A DNA stretch of 64,000 bases, taken from NCBI RefSeq assembly GCF_948472415.1, contig NZ_OX419519.1, positions 1 through 64,000 of the forward strand. Reading direction: 5' to 3'. Made by a program: the position numbers and the translations under genes. The notes beneath the pieces were generated by a model. The model saw nothing but the letters and a program-made list of their open reading frames with translations. It searched no databases and was not told the DNA's origin. Below, piece after piece: positions 54,788 to 64,000 of the stretch. How positions within the stretch are numbered: the first letter of the stretch is position 1; each line of letters starts with the position of its first letter. The stretch comes from Kitasatospora fiedleri. Lineage in GTDB: Bacteria; Actinomycetota; Actinomycetes; Streptomycetales; Streptomycetaceae.

Positions 54788-54859
54788 CGCGGCGTGCGCC
54801 GGGCCGGGACTTGCCGCGGCGTGCGCCGGGCCGGAACTTGCCGCGGCGTCGCGGGCCGG
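54788..54859. repeat. 27-bp tandem repeat
   Basis: Two near-identical 27-base units (54788-54814 and 54815-54841, differing at one base) and a partial third follow the UDG-ART gene. The units contain CGTGCGCCGGGCCGG. The 205 bases up to the methyltransferase hold no gene that I can see. Confidence 0.6.
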
Positions 54860-54982
54860 TGCTCCCGGCGTCGCGGCCGGGGCGGCGTGGTGCGCCCCCC
54901 GGCCCGGCGTACGCCCCTTGTCCTGCCCCGTGCCGTCCCCGGGATCTTCCCTGAGGGGAGCAGGTTTGATTGACTGCGTGTC

Positions 54983-55758
54983 ATGACCTCCCGTGTGTTC
55001 GAGTCCGTGCCGCCCGATCCGATCGCCTACCTGGACCGGCTGGCCGTCTCCGAACTCGGCCGGGATTACAAATCGGTGATGCTGGCGGCGCTGGCGGTGG
55101 AGCGCGGGCAGACGGTGGTCGACCTCGGGTGCGGCCCGGGCACCGACCTGTCCGCGCTGGCCGAGGCCGCCGGGCCGGAGGGCACCGTCCTGGGCGTGGA
55201 CCACGACCTGGCGGCCGTGGACACCGCCGCCGAGCGGACCGCCCACCTGCTCCAGGTCGGCGTCCGGCTCGGCGACCTGCACGAACTCCCGCTGGCGGAC
55301 GCGAGCTGCGACCGGGCCCGGACCGACCGGGTGCTCCAGCACGTCGCCGACCCGGGCCTGGCCCTGCGCGAGGCCCGCCGGGTGCTGCGGCCGGGCGGCC
55401 TGCTGGTGCTGGGCGAGCCGGACTGGGGCACCCTGACCGTCGACCACCCGGACCCCGCGCTGACCGCCGCCTACACCCGGTACGTCACCGACCAGCGGTG
55501 CGCAACGCCCGGATCGGCAGCCAACTCCCGCGCCTGGCCGCCGACTCCGGCCTCGACGTGGTGGACGTCCGCCCGCTCACCCCGGTCTTCCGCGAGGTCT
55601 CCACCGCCGACCGCGTCCTGGGCCTGCAACGCGTCACCCGCCGCGCCGTGGCCGCCGGCTACTTCTCCCCCGACGACGCCGACCGCTGGCTCACCCACCT
55701 CGCCACCGGCACCTTCCTGGCCGCCGTCACCTTCCACGTGGTCACCGCCCGGGCCTGA
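54983..55758 (+). CDS. class I SAM-dependent methyltransferase
   Basis: About 258 residues. Motif I VVDLGCGPGTDLSAL, acidic end of strand 2 in VLGVDHD, RLGDLHELPLADASCDRART and the post-motif ARRVLRPGGLLVLGEPDW are those of UbiE-type small-molecule methyltransferases. One break near 55500. ATG at 54983. Acceptor unknown. Confidence 0.85.
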
Positions 55759-55842
55759 GGCCGAGGGCCCACCCGGGCCCGGGCCACGGCCGCGAAGAGC
55801 CGCTCCGGCGGGGGGGCTCCGGCGGGCCGCTCCGGCGGGGGC

Positions 55843-56235
55843 TCAGCTCCCGCCCGCGGCCTCGATCTCCCGGATCAGGCGCTTGAGTTGGGCGACCTCC
55901 TCGCGCAGGGCCCGTTCGCCCTCGGGGGTGAGGGTGACCCAGGTCCGGGGGCGGCGGCCCTCGTAGCCCTTCTCGATGGCCACCAGCCCGGCCTTCTCCG
56001 GCACGGTGAGGTGCTGGCCGAGGTTTCCGGCCGTCAGGTCGAGGGTGGTGCGCAGGAAGCCGAACTCGGCGCGCCGGGCCTGGTGGGCGACGGTGAGGAT
56101 GCCGAGGCGAATCCGCTGGTGGACGGTGTCGTCGAGGGCCTTGGCGGGATGCTGGTCGGCGGCCTCCCCCGATCCCGCGTCGGCCCCGGCACCGGCTCCG
56201 GCACCGGCTCCGGGACGGGTTCCGGCCGGGCTCAC
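55843..56235 (-). CDS. winged-helix regulator (MarR-like, HTH_34 type)
   Basis: 130 residues. After a Gly/Ala repeat leader (AGAGAGAGADAGSG) come VHQRIRLGILTVAHQARRAE, LRTTLDLTAGNLGQHLTVPE, and the wing EGRRPRTWVTLTPEGERAL. Its GTG overlaps the stop of the membrane protein gene by four bases (GTGA). Such pairs usually regulate themselves. Confidence 0.82.
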   Translation of the reverse strand: MSPAGTRPGAGAGAGAGADAGSGEAADQHPAKALDDTVHQRIRLGILTVAHQARRAEFGFLRTTLDLTAGNLGQHLTVPEKAGLVAIEKGYEGRRPRTWVTLTPEGERALREEVAQLKRLIREIEAAGGS

Positions 56236-56970
56236 GCGTCGGCCTGCGGGCGGGCGCGGCGGGTGGCGAGGCCGAACAGGAGCGCCCCGGCGAGCAGGTA
56301 GAGCGCGGGGAGCGCCAGCCGGGACGCGCCGGACCAGGGCCGGCGGCCAGGCCCCACCAGCCGGAGGTGACGGGGGCGAGTTCGAGCAGCAGGTAGCCGA
56401 GGGCGAACAGCAGCAGGGCGCGGCTGCGTTCGATCCGGGCCGGCACCAGCAGCGGCACGCGATCGCGGCGGCCCCACCGAGGAACTGCTGGAGCAGCAGG
56501 GTGCCGCGCGCGTTCGCGGCCAGGTGCCGGCCCCAGAGCTCCAGGTCGGCGCCCGGCCCGGGCTGGGAGGCGCCCCACCAGGTGGTGGCGGTCGGCGCGA
56601 CGACGGCGACCAGCCCGGCCGGCACGTACGGGCGGACGGGGGTGCCGACGCCGCGGCGGCGGGAGCGGTGCAGGTGCCACCAGGCGGTGGCGGCGTAGGC
56701 GGCCAGCAGGCCGACCGTCCAGTAGAGGGGCGAGCCCTGTCGCATCGCGGCGCAGAGCTCGCCGGGGGCGGCCGGGCCGCCGGGGCAGGGGGCGGTCCCG
56801 CGCCGGAAGGTGAGCCGGTCGACCAGGATTCCACCCGTGGTGAGCAGGCCGAACAGCAGCAGCGGAATCCACGCGTCGCGCTGGACCGCCCGCACCCGGC
56901 GGGTCAACTCACCGAGGCCGGACAGGACTTCACGAGGGGTGCCGGGCAGCGGCACCGAGGCGTCTGTCAT
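56232..56970 (-). CDS. hypothetical multi-helix membrane protein
   Basis: About 246 residues with five or six helices: AWIPLLLFGLLTTGGILV, LYWTVGLLAAYAATAWWHL, VPAGLVAVVAPTATTWWG, and after breaks near 56468 and 56345 ALLLFALGYLLLELAP and LPALYLLAGALLFGLA. No known domain. Co-transcribed with the winged-helix gene that follows, whose product may sense or control it. Confidence 0.65.
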
Positions 56971-57115
56971 GCCGCAAGCTGTGCATCACGGACCTGTTGC
57001 CGCAAGAGAGTCAGCGCGACCGGCCGCCTCTCGCCCCCGGCAATCCGGCGGCCCCGCGACCCGGCGGCCCCTCAAGCCCGCCAGGACTACCAGGACCGCC
57101 AGGCCCCGCGACCCG

Positions 57116-57516
57116 TCAGGCCCGGCCCAGGGCGCGGTCGACGGCGATCTCGATCACCACCCGCTCGGGTTCTCCCGGGGCTGGCGGTAGCGCTCGGTGT
57201 AGCGGCGTTCGGCGTCGGCGACGGAAGCGGCGTCCTGCCGGATCACGGCCCGGCCTTCCAGGGTGGCCCAGCGGGCCCGGTCGACCTGGCAGAGCGCGAC
57301 CCGCTGCCCGGCCTCGCCGGCGGCGAGCACGTTGCGGACCTTGCGGCTGTCCCCGCTGCTGATCACCCGGGCGGTGCCGGTCTCCGGGTCGAAGGTCGCG
57401 CCGACCGGGACGACGTGCGGGGTGCCGTCGGGGCGCAGCGTGGTGAGGGTGCACAGGTGGCGTTCGCGCCAGAAGTCGAGGTAGGCCGGGTCGAGGTGGT
57501 GGATGTCGTGTGCCAT
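57116..57516 (-). CDS. PPOX-class F420/FMN-dependent oxidoreductase
   Basis: About 133 residues with the split-barrel flavin fold: FWRERHLCTLTTLRPDGTPH, VVPVGATFDPETGTARVISS, KVRNVLAAGEAGQRVALCQV, WATLEGRAVIRQD. The pattern is that of actinobacterial F420-dependent PPOX enzymes. One break near 57175 moves the last 16 residues. ATG at 57516. Confidence 0.84.
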
Positions 57517-57640
57517 GTCGGCATGCTACGGGCGGCCCCGCCGGGCCGGGCGGACGGACCCGCCCGCGTCCGGACCGGCCGGGCCGGGTAGCGTCACCGC
57601 TGGTGGGGGCGGTCCCCGCCGCGGTCGGAGGGGAGTGCGG

Positions 57641-59221
57641 GTGTCGGCGGTGGAGGCGTGGGCGGAGGAACCGGCGGTTTCGGAGGCTCCGGGGGTCCCG
57701 GGGGTGGCGGACCGGTTCGGGGGCCCGGCGGGTGCGGGGGCCGTCGCGGTGGTGGAACTGCCGTCGCGCTCGCGGGAGTTCGCGGTGGAGGGCTTCGCGG
57801 GGGACGCCTCAGCGGTGCCGGCCCGCCCGTCGGCGGTGCTGCTGGAGCCGGACGCGGTCGCACGCGGGGAGGGTCCGAAGCGGCGCGGCAAGCTGCTGCG
57901 CGAGCGGGTGCCGCTGGAGTCGCACGCGCGGCTGGTGCTGTCGGCGTCCCGGCCGGAGGTGGTCGCGGCGTGGAGTCGGCGAACGCGGGACGGCTGGCGC
58001 ACCTGGTACCGCTGCGGGTGGGCCGGATGGCGGCGTCGCCGTTCGCGTTCCTGCGCGGTTCGGCGGGCCTGATGGCGCACGACCTGGCGACCACGCCGGT
58101 CAGCGGTGTGGCCGCGCAGCTGTGCGGGGACGCGCACGCCGCCAACTTCGGCCTGTACGGGGACGCCCGGGGCCGGCTGGCGCTGGACCTGAACGACTTC
58201 GACGAGACGGTCTCCGGCCCGTGGGAGTGGGACCTCAAGCGGCTGGCGGCCAGCCTGGTGCTGGCGGGCCGGCAGGCCGGGGCGGACGAGTCCGCCTGCC
58301 GGCAGGCGGCGTTCGACGCGGCGGCGACCTACCGGCGGACGGTGCGTCGGTTGGCGAAGCTCCCGGCGCTGGACGCCTGGAACGCCTGGGACGCCATCGC
58401 GGACCACCAGTTGGTGGAGTTCGCGGGTGCGCACGAGTTGAGCGAGCTGCTGGCGGCGGTCTCGGCGAAGGCGCTGCGCAACACCGGGGCGAAGTTCGCG
58501 GCGCGCTCCACCGTCCGTACCGGGGAGGAGGGTTGGCGGTTCGTCGCGGCGCCGCCGATCCTCAGCGAGGTGACGGATCGTCAGGCCGAGCTGGTGGCGG
58601 AGTCGTTGGCGTCCTACCGGCACACCGTTCCGGCGGAGCTGCACCCGCTGCTGGCCCGGTTCCGGGTGCAGGACGTGGCGTTCCGGGTGGTGGGCACCGG
58701 CAGTGTCGGCACCCGCTCGTACGTGGTGCTGCTCACCGACCGCCGGGCGGGCCGCTGGTGCTGCAGGTGAAGGAGGCCCGGGCGTCGGTGCTGCTGCCGC
58801 ACCTGGTGCGGGCCGGGTTCCCGGTGCCGCCGGAGGGCGGGCACGAGGGGCGGCGGGTGGTGCTCGGGCAGAAGCGGATGCAGGTGGTGTCCGATCCGCT
58901 GATGGGCTGGACCAGTGTCGCCGGACTCCCCTACCAGGTACGGCAGTTCCGCAACCGCAAGGGCAGTGTCGACCCGGCCGCGCTGTCGCCCGCCCAGCTC
59001 GACGACTACGGCCGCCTCACCGGCGCCCTGCTGGCCGCGCCCACGCCCACACCGCGGACGCCGCGCTGATCGCCGGTTACTGCGGCAAGGACGACCGCCT
59101 GGACGACGCCGTCGCCCGGTTCGCGGTCGCCTACGCCGACCGGTCGGAGGCCGACCACGCGGCCCTGCTCGCCGCGATCCGCTCCGGCCGCCTCGCCGCG
59201 GAGCCCGCGCCGGGCGCGTGA
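57641..59221 (+). CDS. DUF2252-family protein (kinase-like fold)
   Basis: About 527 residues. Family marks: VPLRVGRMAASPFAFLRGSA, LCGDAHAANFGLYGDARGRL, LDLNDFDETVSGPWEWDLKR, LVLQVKEARASVL, VVLGQKRMQVVSDPLMGW and HTADAALIAGYCGKDDRLDD. GDAHxxNF and NDFDE look like the catalytic loop and DFG-like site of aminoglycoside-kinase-type folds, so a phosphotransferase role is possible but undemonstrated. GTG at 57641 has GGAGGGGA upstream; 57635 is an alternative. Breaks near 57972, 58750 and 59035. Confidence 0.82.
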
Positions 59222-59277
59222 ACCGGCCGCCGGGGTGGCGGCGATCACGGCGGTCCCACGTGTGCGCACAATGGGGC

Positions 59278-59783
59278 ATGCGCATACGTGAGGCCCGGGC
59301 CGAGGAACTGCCGCTGCTCCAGGAGATCGAGCGGGCGGCCGGACGCTGCTTCCGCGAGGTCGGCATGGACGTGATCGCGGACGACGAGCCGCTCTCGGTC
59401 GAAGAGTTGACGGCGTTCCTGGACGCGGGCCCGGCCCTGGTCGCGGTGGACGGCGCCGACCGCCCGGTCGGCTACCTGATCGCCGAGCGGATCGACGGCG
59501 CGCTGCACGTCGAGCAGGTCTCGGTGCACCCGCGCACGCCCGCCGCGGCATCGGGCGCGACCTGCTGGAGCACCTGGCCGCGCTGGCCGCCGCCGAGGGG
59601 CTCCCGGCGCTGACCCTCACCACCTTCGCCGAGGTGCCGTGGAACGCCCCGTACTACGCCCGCTGCGGTTTCCACCCGGTGCCGCCGGACGCGCTCGGGC
59701 CGGGCCTGCGCGAGGTCCGGGCCCGCGAGGCGGCCCACGGCCTGGACCGGTGGCCGCGCCTGGTGATGCGCCGCGACCTCTGA
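59278..59783 (+). CDS. GNAT-family N-acetyltransferase
   Basis: About 168 residues. [60 protein letters not shown] (acetyl-CoA loop, read across a break near 59550) and [18 protein letters not shown] at 59278. Acceptor unknown. It directly abuts the ATP-grasp remnant. Confidence 0.83.
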
Positions 59784-59820
59784 CGCCCCCGCCCGGCCGC
59801 TCCCGGCCCGCCGGATTCCC

Positions 59821-60261
59821 GGGCCCGAACTGCTGGACGGCGGCCCGCCGGTGCCGGTCGGCGAAGTGCTGCGGTTCGAGGACGAGTTCCGCCTGTCCGT
59901 GCTGGACGGCGCGGTGCGCGCCGCGTCCCGCTACGCCCTGGGCGGTGAACTCTCGTTCGCCGCAGCGGAGTCGGACGCCCCGGAGCTGCCGGCCTTCGCC
60001 GCCGGCGTGCCGGCCGCGGCCACCGGCCCCGCCGCGCTGCCGAACGCCGCCGTGGTCGACCTCGGCCGCACCGAACGCGGCTGGGCCGTGGCCGAGGCCA
60101 ACGCCGCCTGGGCGAGCGGCGGTTACGCCTGCGACCCGGACGCCGTGCTGAACGTGGTGCTGCGCGCCGCCGGTCCGCTCGCCGGACTCCCGGCCGCCGA
60201 CCGCCCGTTCCTGCGCCCGCTGCCCGAGGTGGTCGGCCGACACTTCCCCGCCCTGAACCGG
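59821..60261 (+). pseudogene. C-terminal fragment of an ATP-grasp (DUF4343-like) protein
   Basis: GEVLRFEDEFRLSVLDGAVR, AAVVDLGRTERGWAVAEANA and AWASGGYACDPDAVLNVVLR match the end of ATP-grasp proteins of the DUF4343 kind, where the Asn and Glu bind metal-ATP. The N-terminal half (about 150 residues) is absent, its place taken by the GNAT gene, so this looks like a deletion remnant. The frame runs open into the RidA gene, without evidence that they form one protein. Confidence 0.55.
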
Positions 60262-60366
60262 ACTCCCCCACCCGGTGGGCCACTTGGCCGTCCGATCGGG
60301 CGCGCGGCGGCCGTGGGCGGGGAAACTGCGGTGCGCCCGGGGCGGGGGTGGGTGAGGATGACCGCC

Positions 60367-60786
60367 ATGAGCACTTCTCACCTCACCCACATCACCGAGC
60401 CGCCGGGCGTCGCCCCCGGCACGGGCTACACCCAGGTGGTCACCGGGACGGGCCGGCTGGTCCAGGTCTCCGGGCAGGTCGCGTTCGACGAGCGGGGCGA
60501 CCTGGTCGGCCCAGGCGATCCGGCGGCGCAGGCCCGGCAGGTGTTCGAGAACCTGCGGCGCTGCCTGGCGGCGGCCGGGGCGGGCTTCCCGGACGTCGTG
60601 AAGTTCACCGTGTTCGTCACCGACGTGGCGTACCTGCCCGCGATCCGCGAGGTCCGGGACGAGTACGTCGACACCGCGCGGCCCCCGGCGAGTTCGGCCG
60701 TCCAGGTCGCGGCGCTGTTCCGGCCGGAGGTGCTGATCGAGATCGAGGCCCTGGCCGTCGTCGCCGACCGAGCCGCCGCCGACTGA
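60367..60786 (+). CDS. RidA/YjgF-family enamine/imine deaminase
   Basis: 139 residues: TQVVTGTGRLVQVSGQVAFD, ARQVFENLRRCLAAAGAGFP, VVKFTVFVTDVAYLPAIREV and AVQVAALFRPEVLIEIEALA. The Arg that holds substrate carboxylates is replaced in this branch (ALFRPEVLIEIE retains an Arg nearby). It would hydrolyse reactive enamines or act in a secondary pathway. ATG at 60367 with GAGG upstream; 60358 is an alternative. Confidence 0.83.
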   Translation: MSTSHLTHITEPPGVAPGTGYTQVVTGTGRLVQVSGQVAFDERGDLVGPGDPAAQARQVFENLRRCLAAAGAGFPDVVKFTVFVTDVAYLPAIREVRDEYVDTARPPASSAVQVAALFRPEVLIEIEALAVVADRAAAD

Positions 60787-60967
60787 GCGACCGGCTCCCG
60801 ACTCGCACCAACATCCGCCGATCGAACGCCAGTTGGCAGAGCCACGGGTCCGGCGGTGGCTGATTTGCGTTCTACTCGCGGGCGGGGTCGGCCGCATACG
60901 GTCGGGGGACGAGGGGCCGCCGCCCGGCGGCGTCCTCGGCCCGTGCAGGTGCCTTGCAGGAGGACGG

Positions 60968-62217
60968 ATGACCACCGACGCGACCACCGACGCGACCGCC
61001 GCCACCACCGGAGCCCCCGGCACGCCGCCGCTGGTGCCGCTGCACTGCCTGCTGCGGGCCGAGGCCGGCCCGCCCCGGCTGGCCGCGCTGCCGACCGGGA
61101 CGCCGGTGTGGGTGCTGACCCGGCACGCGGACGTCCGGCAGGCCCTCGCCCACCCGGACCTGGGCCGGGCCACGCTGTACGCGCCGGACGCGCCGCCGAC
61201 CACCCTGACGCCGAACATCCTGGACGACCCGTCCTCGATCCTGAACAGCGACGGGCCCGATCACCAGGCGATCCGCCGCACCGTGCAGCGCGCGTTCACG
61301 CCGCGGGCGATCGAGCGCTGGCGGCCCTGGGTGGACGGGGTGGTGCGGGAGCTGGTGGACGGCCTGGTCGCCTCGGGTCGCCGGTCGAGGTGATCGGGGC
61401 GCTCACCAAACCGCTGCCGGTGCGGGTGATCAGCCGGCTGATGGAGCTGGAGGGGCTGGACACCGAGCGGCTCGGCTACTGGAGCGACCACGCGCTGTCC
61501 ACCACGGCGTACAGCGCCGAGGAGATCCGGGCCGCGATCGAGGAGTTCGGCGCGTTCGGGCAGCAACTGGTGCAGGAGCGGCGCGCGAACCCGGGCGAGG
61601 ACCTGGTCAGCTCGCTGGTGCTGGCCGCCGACCGGACCGGCGGCATGACCGAGCGGCAGATCACCTCGCTCACCATCGGGCTGGTGATCGCCGGGCACGA
61701 GACCACCATGACCAGTTTCGGCAACGCCCTGGTCTACCTGCTCGACCCCGAGCGGGCCGAGCAGCCGGAGCACGCCGGGGCCTGGCGGCGGATCGGCACC
61801 GACCCGGCGGCGGCGGTCGCCGCGACCGAGCAGATCCTGCGCACCGTCCCGCTCGGCGACCGCACCAACGCGCCGGGCGCGCTCCGCCGGGCGACGGCCG
61901 ACCTGGAGATCGGCGGCGTGACCATCCCGGCGGGCGCGATCATCGCCGCCGACACCACGGCCGCCAACGCCGACCCGGAGGTCTACCCGTCGGGCCCGCT
62001 CGACCTGTTCGCCCCGCTCGGCACCCCGTCGCTGACCTTCGGCGCCGGCCCGCACCACTGCCTGGGCGCCTGGCTGGCCCGGATGGAGCTCGAACTGGGC
62101 CTGCACCACCTCGCCCGCGCCCTGCCCGAGCTGCGCCTGGCCACCCCGGTCGACCGGATCGAGTGGCGCACCGGCCTGCTCACCCGCAGCCCGCTGCGCC
62201 TGGAGGTGGCCTGGTGA
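60968..62217 (+). CDS. cytochrome P450
   Basis: About 416 residues. I-helix AGHETTMTS (acid-alcohol pair ET), an EQILRTVPLGDRTNAPGAL stretch in place of the usual ExxR...R, and the heme loop FGAGPHHCLGAWLARMELEL with the Cys ligand. GPDHQAIRRTVQRAFTPRAI is the C-helix region. The ExxR is read as EQIL-R. ATG at 60968 behind GGAGGACGG. One break near 61380. It overlaps the ferredoxin gene by four bases, giving its electron donor. Confidence 0.9.
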
Positions 62218-62449
62218 GCGACGCCCCGCAGCTGGTCGTGACGGTCGACCGGTCCGCTGCATCGGCAGCGGCCTGTGCGCCCGCACCGCCCCCGACGAAC
62301 TCGCCCTGGCCCCCGACGGCCGGGCCACCCCGGTCCGGCCGTCCACCGCGGGCTCCGAGCAGCTCACCGAGGCCGCCGAGATGTGCCCGGTCGAGGCCAT
62401 CACCGTCCGCGACGCCACCACCGGAGACCTGGTCGCCCCCGCCTGGTGA
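62214..62449 (+). CDS. [3Fe-4S]-type ferredoxin partner of the P450
   Basis: About 78 residues. After a single-base break near 62253 the cluster ligands read RCIGSGLCARTAPDEL and AEMCPVEAITV, the usual streptomycete P450 ferredoxin pattern. The GTG start lies in the P450 stop (GTGA), so the two are translated together. No ferredoxin reductase is encoded nearby. Confidence 0.85.
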
Positions 62450-62527
62450 CCCGCCGCCGGCCCCTGCGCACCGCCGGTCGGCGCGGCGCGCGGGGCCGAC
62501 GCGATGCCCGGGGCCGGACGGCGGCCC

Positions 62528-62870
62528 TCAGCGTCCTTTCCGGGCGCGGTCCGAGTGCCAGTTCGCCGACCCGCTGGTCTCCCCGGTGGGGCGGAAGCCC
62601 AGCCTCAGGGAGAAGCGCTCGGGGCCGTCCTCGCCGACGTGCCAGGTGGTGGTGAGCCGGGTGCCGCCGCGTTCGCGGATCTCGGCGGCCACCGCCTCGA
62701 CCGCGAAGCGCCCGCAGCCGCGGCCAGGCCACCCCGGGGTGGACGTACGCCTCGGCCGGCGACGCCACCACCGGCGCCACCGGGTGCTCCTGCTCCGGCC
62801 GGACCTTGAGGGCGAGCGCGGTGTCGAGGTTGGCGGCGGTGACCGCTTCCAGCCGGAGTGTGCTTGTCAT
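62528..62870 (-). CDS. GNAT-like N-acetyltransferase
   Basis: About 114 to 115 residues. TLRLEAVTAANLDTALALKV is the typical beta1-alpha1 start; SPAEAYVHPGVAWPR, the CoA-loop part GCGRFAVEAV, and after a break near 62722 TTWHVGEDGPERFSLRLGFR then PTGETSGSANWHSD follow. The short length suggests that a few bases are missing near the CoA loop. ATG at 62870. Confidence 0.65.
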
Positions 62871-62997
62871 ACGGAAACCGTCATCAGCCGATCAACCGAT
62901 TTCCCGCCCGGGCCCGGAGCGGCCCGACCCGGAACGGCCCGGCCCGGAACCGCCCGGCCGCCCGGGCAAAACCTTGGTCAAACCCCCTGGACGGCAG

Positions 62998-63294
62998 GTG
63001 TCCCCCGCTGCCATCCTCACCGCCGTGCTGATCTTCGTCATCCTGGCCCTGTTCCCGCTCGGGTTCTTCCTCTTCGGCCTCGCCCTGTTCACGGACTTCC
63101 GCGGCGTCGCCACCTACTACACCGCCCGCAACCGCGCTGTCGTCGAGGAGATGGCCCGCAACGGCCAGGACGCGCGCGCGTTCCTGGTGCTCGGCAACAA
63201 CCGCCGGATGGGCCCGCTGCTGATGGTGCTGAGTGCCGGGGCGGTCGCCTTCATCGTCTTCCAGATGATCAGGATCGCGCAGGACGGCGGCTGA
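62998..63294 (+). CDS. small two-helix membrane protein
   Basis: 98 residues. Helix 1 AAILTAVLIFVILALFPLGF FLFGLALF, a polar loop (TYYTARNRAVVEEMARNGQD), helix 2 MGPLLMVLSAGAVAFIVFQM. No known family. GTG at 62998 preceded by TGGACGG. Upstream 62871-62997 holds GCCCGGAxCGG repeats but no clear promoter. Confidence 0.6.
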   Translation: MSPAAILTAVLIFVILALFPLGFFLFGLALFTDFRGVATYYTARNRAVVEEMARNGQDARAFLVLGNNRRMGPLLMVLSAGAVAFIVFQMIRIAQDGG

Positions 63295-63313
63295 CCGCGC
63301 GCCGGTCCCCCGT

Positions 63314-64000
63314 TCAGGCGGACTGGCGCTCGATCAGGGTCGGTTCGAACAGGACGGTGGTGGCGGCGCGGCCGGGTCGGGCCAGGTGGTCGAGCAGGAC
63401 GCGGGTCATCTCGGCGGCCATCTCCTCGACCGGCTGGCGCACGGTGGTCAGGTGGGGGCGGCCGGCCGTCGCGGCGGAGGAGTCGTCGAAGCCGATCACC
63501 GCGATGTCCTCGGGGACGCGGCGGCGCTGCTCGGCCAGGACGGCCAGCGCGCCCTGGGCCATCAGGTCGTTGGCGGCGAAGACGCCGTCCAGGTCGGGGT
63601 AGCGGCGCAGCAGCGAGGTCATCGCGCGCTCGCCGTCCTCGCGGGTGAAGTCGCCTTCGACGTGCGGGAGTTGGTGGATGCCGTGGTCGGCCATCGCCTC
63701 CCGGAAGCCGGACAGCCGGTCGCGGGCGGCGCGGACGCCGAGCGGGCCGGAGATGGCGGCGACCCGGCGGCGGCCGCGGGCGGTGAGGTGGTCGGCGGCG
63801 ATCCGGCCGCCCTCGCGGTTGTCGAGGTCGACGCAGGAGAGCGAGAGCGGCGTCGGGGGGCGGCCGAACAGGACGGTGGGGATGCCGGCGGCGAGCAGTT
63901 GGGCGGGCAGCGGGTCGCGGCTGTGGGTGGAGACCACCATCGCGCCGTCGGCGTTGCCCTGCCGGAGGTAGGTGAGCGCCTTGTCGCGGGCCTCGCCGCT
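63314..64000 (-). CDS. LacI-family regulator (5' end outside window)
   Basis: C-terminal 228 residues. The periplasmic-binding-like domain is clear: GIPTVLFGRPPTPLSLSCVD, DNREGGRIAADHLTARGRRR, FAANDLMAQGALAVLAEQRR, VAVIGFDDSS-type segment and LTTVRQPVEEMAAEM, ending in TVLFEPTLIERQSA. The helix-turn-helix lies beyond base 64000. Its sugar operon is probably also outside the window. Confidence 0.88.
   Translation of the reverse strand, partial: SGEARDKALTYLRQGNADGAMVVSTHSRDPLPAQLLAAGIPTVLFGRPPTPLSLSCVDLDNREGGRIAADHLTARGRRRVAAISGPLGVRAARDRLSGFREAMADHGIHQLPHVEGDFTREDGERAMTSLLRRYPDLDGVFAANDLMAQGALAVLAEQRRRVPEDIAVIGFDDSSAATAGRPHLTTVRQPVEEMAAEMTRVLLDHLARPGRAATTVLFEPTLIERQSA

Noticed and set aside
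59851-60786. An apparent ATP-grasp/RidA fusion protein
   Set aside because: The link is low-complexity, RidA has its own start and ribosome site, and the ATP-grasp part is incomplete.
1-64000. CRISPR arrays, tRNA or rRNA genes, insertion sequences, integrase genes
   Set aside because: No regular 25-40 base direct repeat array with unique spacers, no cloverleaf-like tDNA and no transposase or recombinase motif was seen; the 32-bp repeat at 33521 has no unique spacers.

Overview
The window is about 64 kb of very GC-rich DNA from an actinomycete, most probably Streptomyces or Kitasatospora. The evidence is codon use, frequent GTG starts, purine-rich ribosome binding sites, an SsgA-family sporulation protein, a GlxA-type AraC regulator, a PPOX-class F420-type oxidoreductase, an LCP cell-wall ligase and an EF-hand protein. 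I see no rRNA, tRNA, CRISPR array or transposase.

A practical warning: about half of the genes are split between reading frames, mostly in a way that fits loss of one base in a short C or G run. So many independent families cannot all be decayed, so I read these as sequencing indels and report full gene extents with approximate break positions. Roughly 30.4-43.1 kb and 45.8-49.3 kb are clean.

Layout. (1) 1-11.65 kb is a hemicellulose locus: oxidoreductase, GH36 alpha-galactosidase, aldo/keto reductase, ChbG/YdjC deacetylase, GH74 xyloglucanase, acetylxylan-type esterase and GH2 beta-mannosidase, several sharing an unusual promoter with CATG repeats. (2) 11.75-19.7 kb is an amino-sugar and muropeptide salvage cluster: GlcNAc-type kinase, MurQ etherase, a secreted hyaluronidase-like protein with CBM32, an RpiR regulator and a glycoside-hydrolase-like protein, divergent from an SsuABC-type transporter. 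(3) 19.8-23.7 kb holds a GNAT, a ThiF-like protein, an FAD monooxygenase and a conserved unknown. (4) 23.8-31.3 kb holds a CBM3-GH16 secreted enzyme and a Das-like sugar ABC operon with a GH20 hexosaminidase, divergent from a GntR regulator. (5) 31.4-49.8 kb is mixed core-like content: MFS pump, isochorismatase, AraC/HxlR regulators, MHYT and NYN proteins, two small zinc proteins, SsgA-like protein, BlaI/M56 pair, LCP ligase, lytic transglycosylase, EF-hand protein, VIT transporter and baeRF protein. (6) 49.9-64 kb holds an RNA ligase-like protein, epoxide hydrolase/MarR pair, a macro-domain gene divergent from a uracil-DNA-glycosylase/ADP-ribosyltransferase fusion, methyltransferase, DUF2252, RidA, P450 plus ferredoxin, and a LacI regulator cut by the window edge.

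The strongest candidate for an undescribed system is the macro-domain / UDG-ART pair at 52287-54777: a protein joining a DNA-glycosylase-like fold to an R-S-ExE ADP-ribosyltransferase, next to a domain family that binds or removes ADP-ribose.
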